A DNA stretch of 64,000 bases from Microbispora corallina (lineage in GTDB: Bacteria; Actinomycetota; Actinomycetes; Streptosporangiales; Streptosporangiaceae): positions 1-64,000 of the forward strand of contig NZ_BOOC01000013.1 of assembly GCF_016863035.1 (NCBI RefSeq), given 5' to 3'. Position 1 is the first letter of the stretch; the number at the start of each line of letters is the position of its first letter. A program made the translations under genes and the position numbers. Below, one piece after another: positions 63,029-64,000 of this stretch. The notes below the pieces were generated by a model. That model ran no database searches. It worked only from the letters and a program-made list of their open reading frames with translations, and was not told the origin of the DNA.

Positions 63029-64000
63029 CTACCGGCCGCGAGCGGTGTGCCCGGACGCCTTCCGGCCCGACGCCCGGCGGCTCGGGGCCTTCCGCCTGGG
63101 CCGCTTCGCCGCCTGCCCGGCCTCCTGCGGCGCGGCGCGGCGCCGGGGCGGACGGGCCCGCCGGCCCGGACCGGACGACGCGCGGCGGAGCAGGTCGATG
63201 ACGGCCCGCTCGACCGGACCGTGCGTGGCCAGCCCGCCCGGGCCGTCCTCGCCGAGCCGCTCCAGCGGGATCGTCCTGCCCTTCTCGTACAGCTCGATCA
63301 CCCGGGGGTCGACGTACGAGGCGCGGGCGACGGCGGGCGTGTTGCCGAGGTATTCGGAGACCTCCCGCATGACCCTCGCCACGGCCCTCTTGCGCCCGGC
63401 CGCGCTGCTGACCGGCCGGCTCACCGCGAGCCCCACGGCGGCCAGGACGGTCGCGTGCCACGTGCGGAAGTCCTTGGCGGACACCTCGGTGCCCACGACC
63501 TCCTTGAGGTAGGCGTTGATGTCCGAGCTGCGCACGTCGACCCAGCCGCGGTCGCCGCGGTAGCGCAGCAGCTCGCCCCTCCGGCCGGAGGTCAGAGCGG
63601 TGAGCACGGAGCACACGTCGCTGTCGGACAGCACCAGCTCCCGCTCCTTGCGGCCCTTCGCGAGGTAGCGGCACACGACCTCGCCGTTCCGGCATCTGAC
63701 GTGGGAGGTGCGCAGGGTGGCCAGGCCGTAGGAGTCGGTGTACTCCTCGCCGCCCACCCGGAAGAAGCCGATGTCGAGCATGCGGGCGGCCGTGGCGAGC
63801 ACCCGCTCCCGGCTGAGCTCGTCGCCTTTCAGGTCCTCGGCGACCCGCTCCCGGAACTCCGGCAGCCGCTCGGCCAGCTCCAGCACGTGATCGAACTTGG
63901 CCTGGTCCTGCTGCCGCCGCCACAGGTCGTGGTAGCGGTACTGGCGGCGGCCGGCCGAGTCGGTGCCCACGGCCTGCAGGTGGCCGTCGGGAGACCCGCA
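63029..64000 (-). CDS. DNA topoisomerase IB (5' end beyond window)
   Basis: 324 residues visible; the chain enters from beyond 64000 with DGHLQAVGTDSAGRRQYRYH, the poxvirus-type topoisomerase IB hallmark. The catalytic Tyr is in ASYVDPRV; active-site Arg/His lie in KDFRTWHATV, and the Lys in LAKGRKERELVL. It relaxes supercoils via a 3'-phosphotyrosine. The tail from about 270 is Arg/Lys/Pro-rich (GRRARPPRRRAA...), as in mycobacterial and other actinobacterial members, and should aid DNA binding. Confidence 0.9.
   Translation of the reverse strand, partial: CGSPDGHLQAVGTDSAGRRQYRYHDLWRRQQDQAKFDHVLELAERLPEFRERVAEDLKGDELSRERVLATAARMLDIGFFRVGGEEYTDSYGLATLRTSHVRCRNGEVVCRYLAKGRKERELVLSDSDVCSVLTALTSGRRGELLRYRGDRGWVDVRSSDINAYLKEVVGTEVSAKDFRTWHATVLAAVGLAVSRPVSSAAGRKRAVARVMREVSEYLGNTPAVARASYVDPRVIELYEKGRTIPLERLGEDGPGGLATHGPVERAVIDLLRRASSGPGRRARPPRRRAAPQEAGQAAKRPRRKAPSRRASGRKASGHTARGR

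Overview
The window is 64 kb of very GC-rich DNA with an actinomycete gene complement. It carries secreted cellulose-binding glycosidases, sugar ABC transporters that lack their own ATPase, an F420-dependent oxidoreductase, SARP/LAL- and XRE-type regulators, a DasRABCD-like chitobiose locus and a DrrABC-like resistance operon. A soil actinobacterium of the Streptosporangiales/Streptomycetales type fits best, but the sequence alone does not fix the genus. Most of it reads as ordinary chromosome with short operons, many separated by strong GC-rich hairpins.

Layout. 1-4.9 kb: a 3D-domain-like protein cut by the window edge with an apparent ATT start, a CBM2-GH5 cellulase, a frameshifted membrane protein with a 60-bp tandem duplication, and a small secreted protein. 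5.1-8.8 kb: a compact minus-strand unit of small ORF, ArsR regulator, SulP anion transporter and orphan LanC-like cyclase. 8.8-12.2 kb: a VOC protein, then a dormancy-like set (PPOX flavin protein, zinc alcohol dehydrogenase, two CBS proteins) with DosR-like boxes. 12.4-16.4 kb: a response regulator fused to a thioredoxin-reductase-like module without its CxxC, its histidine kinase with a cyclic-nucleotide-binding domain, and NAD kinase. 16.5-22.4 kb: vanadium haloperoxidase, a membrane-anchored HTH/ricin-type protein, a His-rich metal binder, aldo-keto reductase, AlkB and a lipoprotein phosphoesterase. 22.4-29.0 kb: a LacI-controlled sugar uptake locus with a debranching-type glycosidase. 29-35 kb: XRE regulator, secreted phospholipase C-type enzyme behind PHO-box-like repeats, HAD hydrolase, frameshifted amidase. 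35-45 kb: a 1001-aa LAL regulator, a double-HTH MerR protein, the DrrABC-like operon, TetR and an SDR. 45.5-53.1 kb: class II aldolase, CBM3-GH16 enzyme, and a DasABCD-like chitobiose system with a divergent GntR regulator. 53-56.9 kb: SDR, SRPBCC protein, a decayed nucleotidyltransferase next to tRNA-Lys(CUU), PRC-barrel protein, intact nucleotidyltransferase. 56.8-60.5 kb: small stress-type genes, several behind SigB-like promoters. 60.8-64 kb: two glycosyltransferases and a topoisomerase IB cut by the window end.

How it works together. Two ABC sugar importers plus the cellulase, GH16, GH20 and debranching enzymes point to polysaccharide scavenging. Both importers lack an ATPase and presumably share a distant MsiK-like protein. 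The redox/dormancy block (PPOX, ADH, CBS, RR-TrxR, HK, NADK) and the SigB-like block suggest two separate stress regulons. The most unusual parts are the redox two-component pair, the LanC/SulP/ArsR unit, and the repeated SigB-like promoter layout close to start codons.
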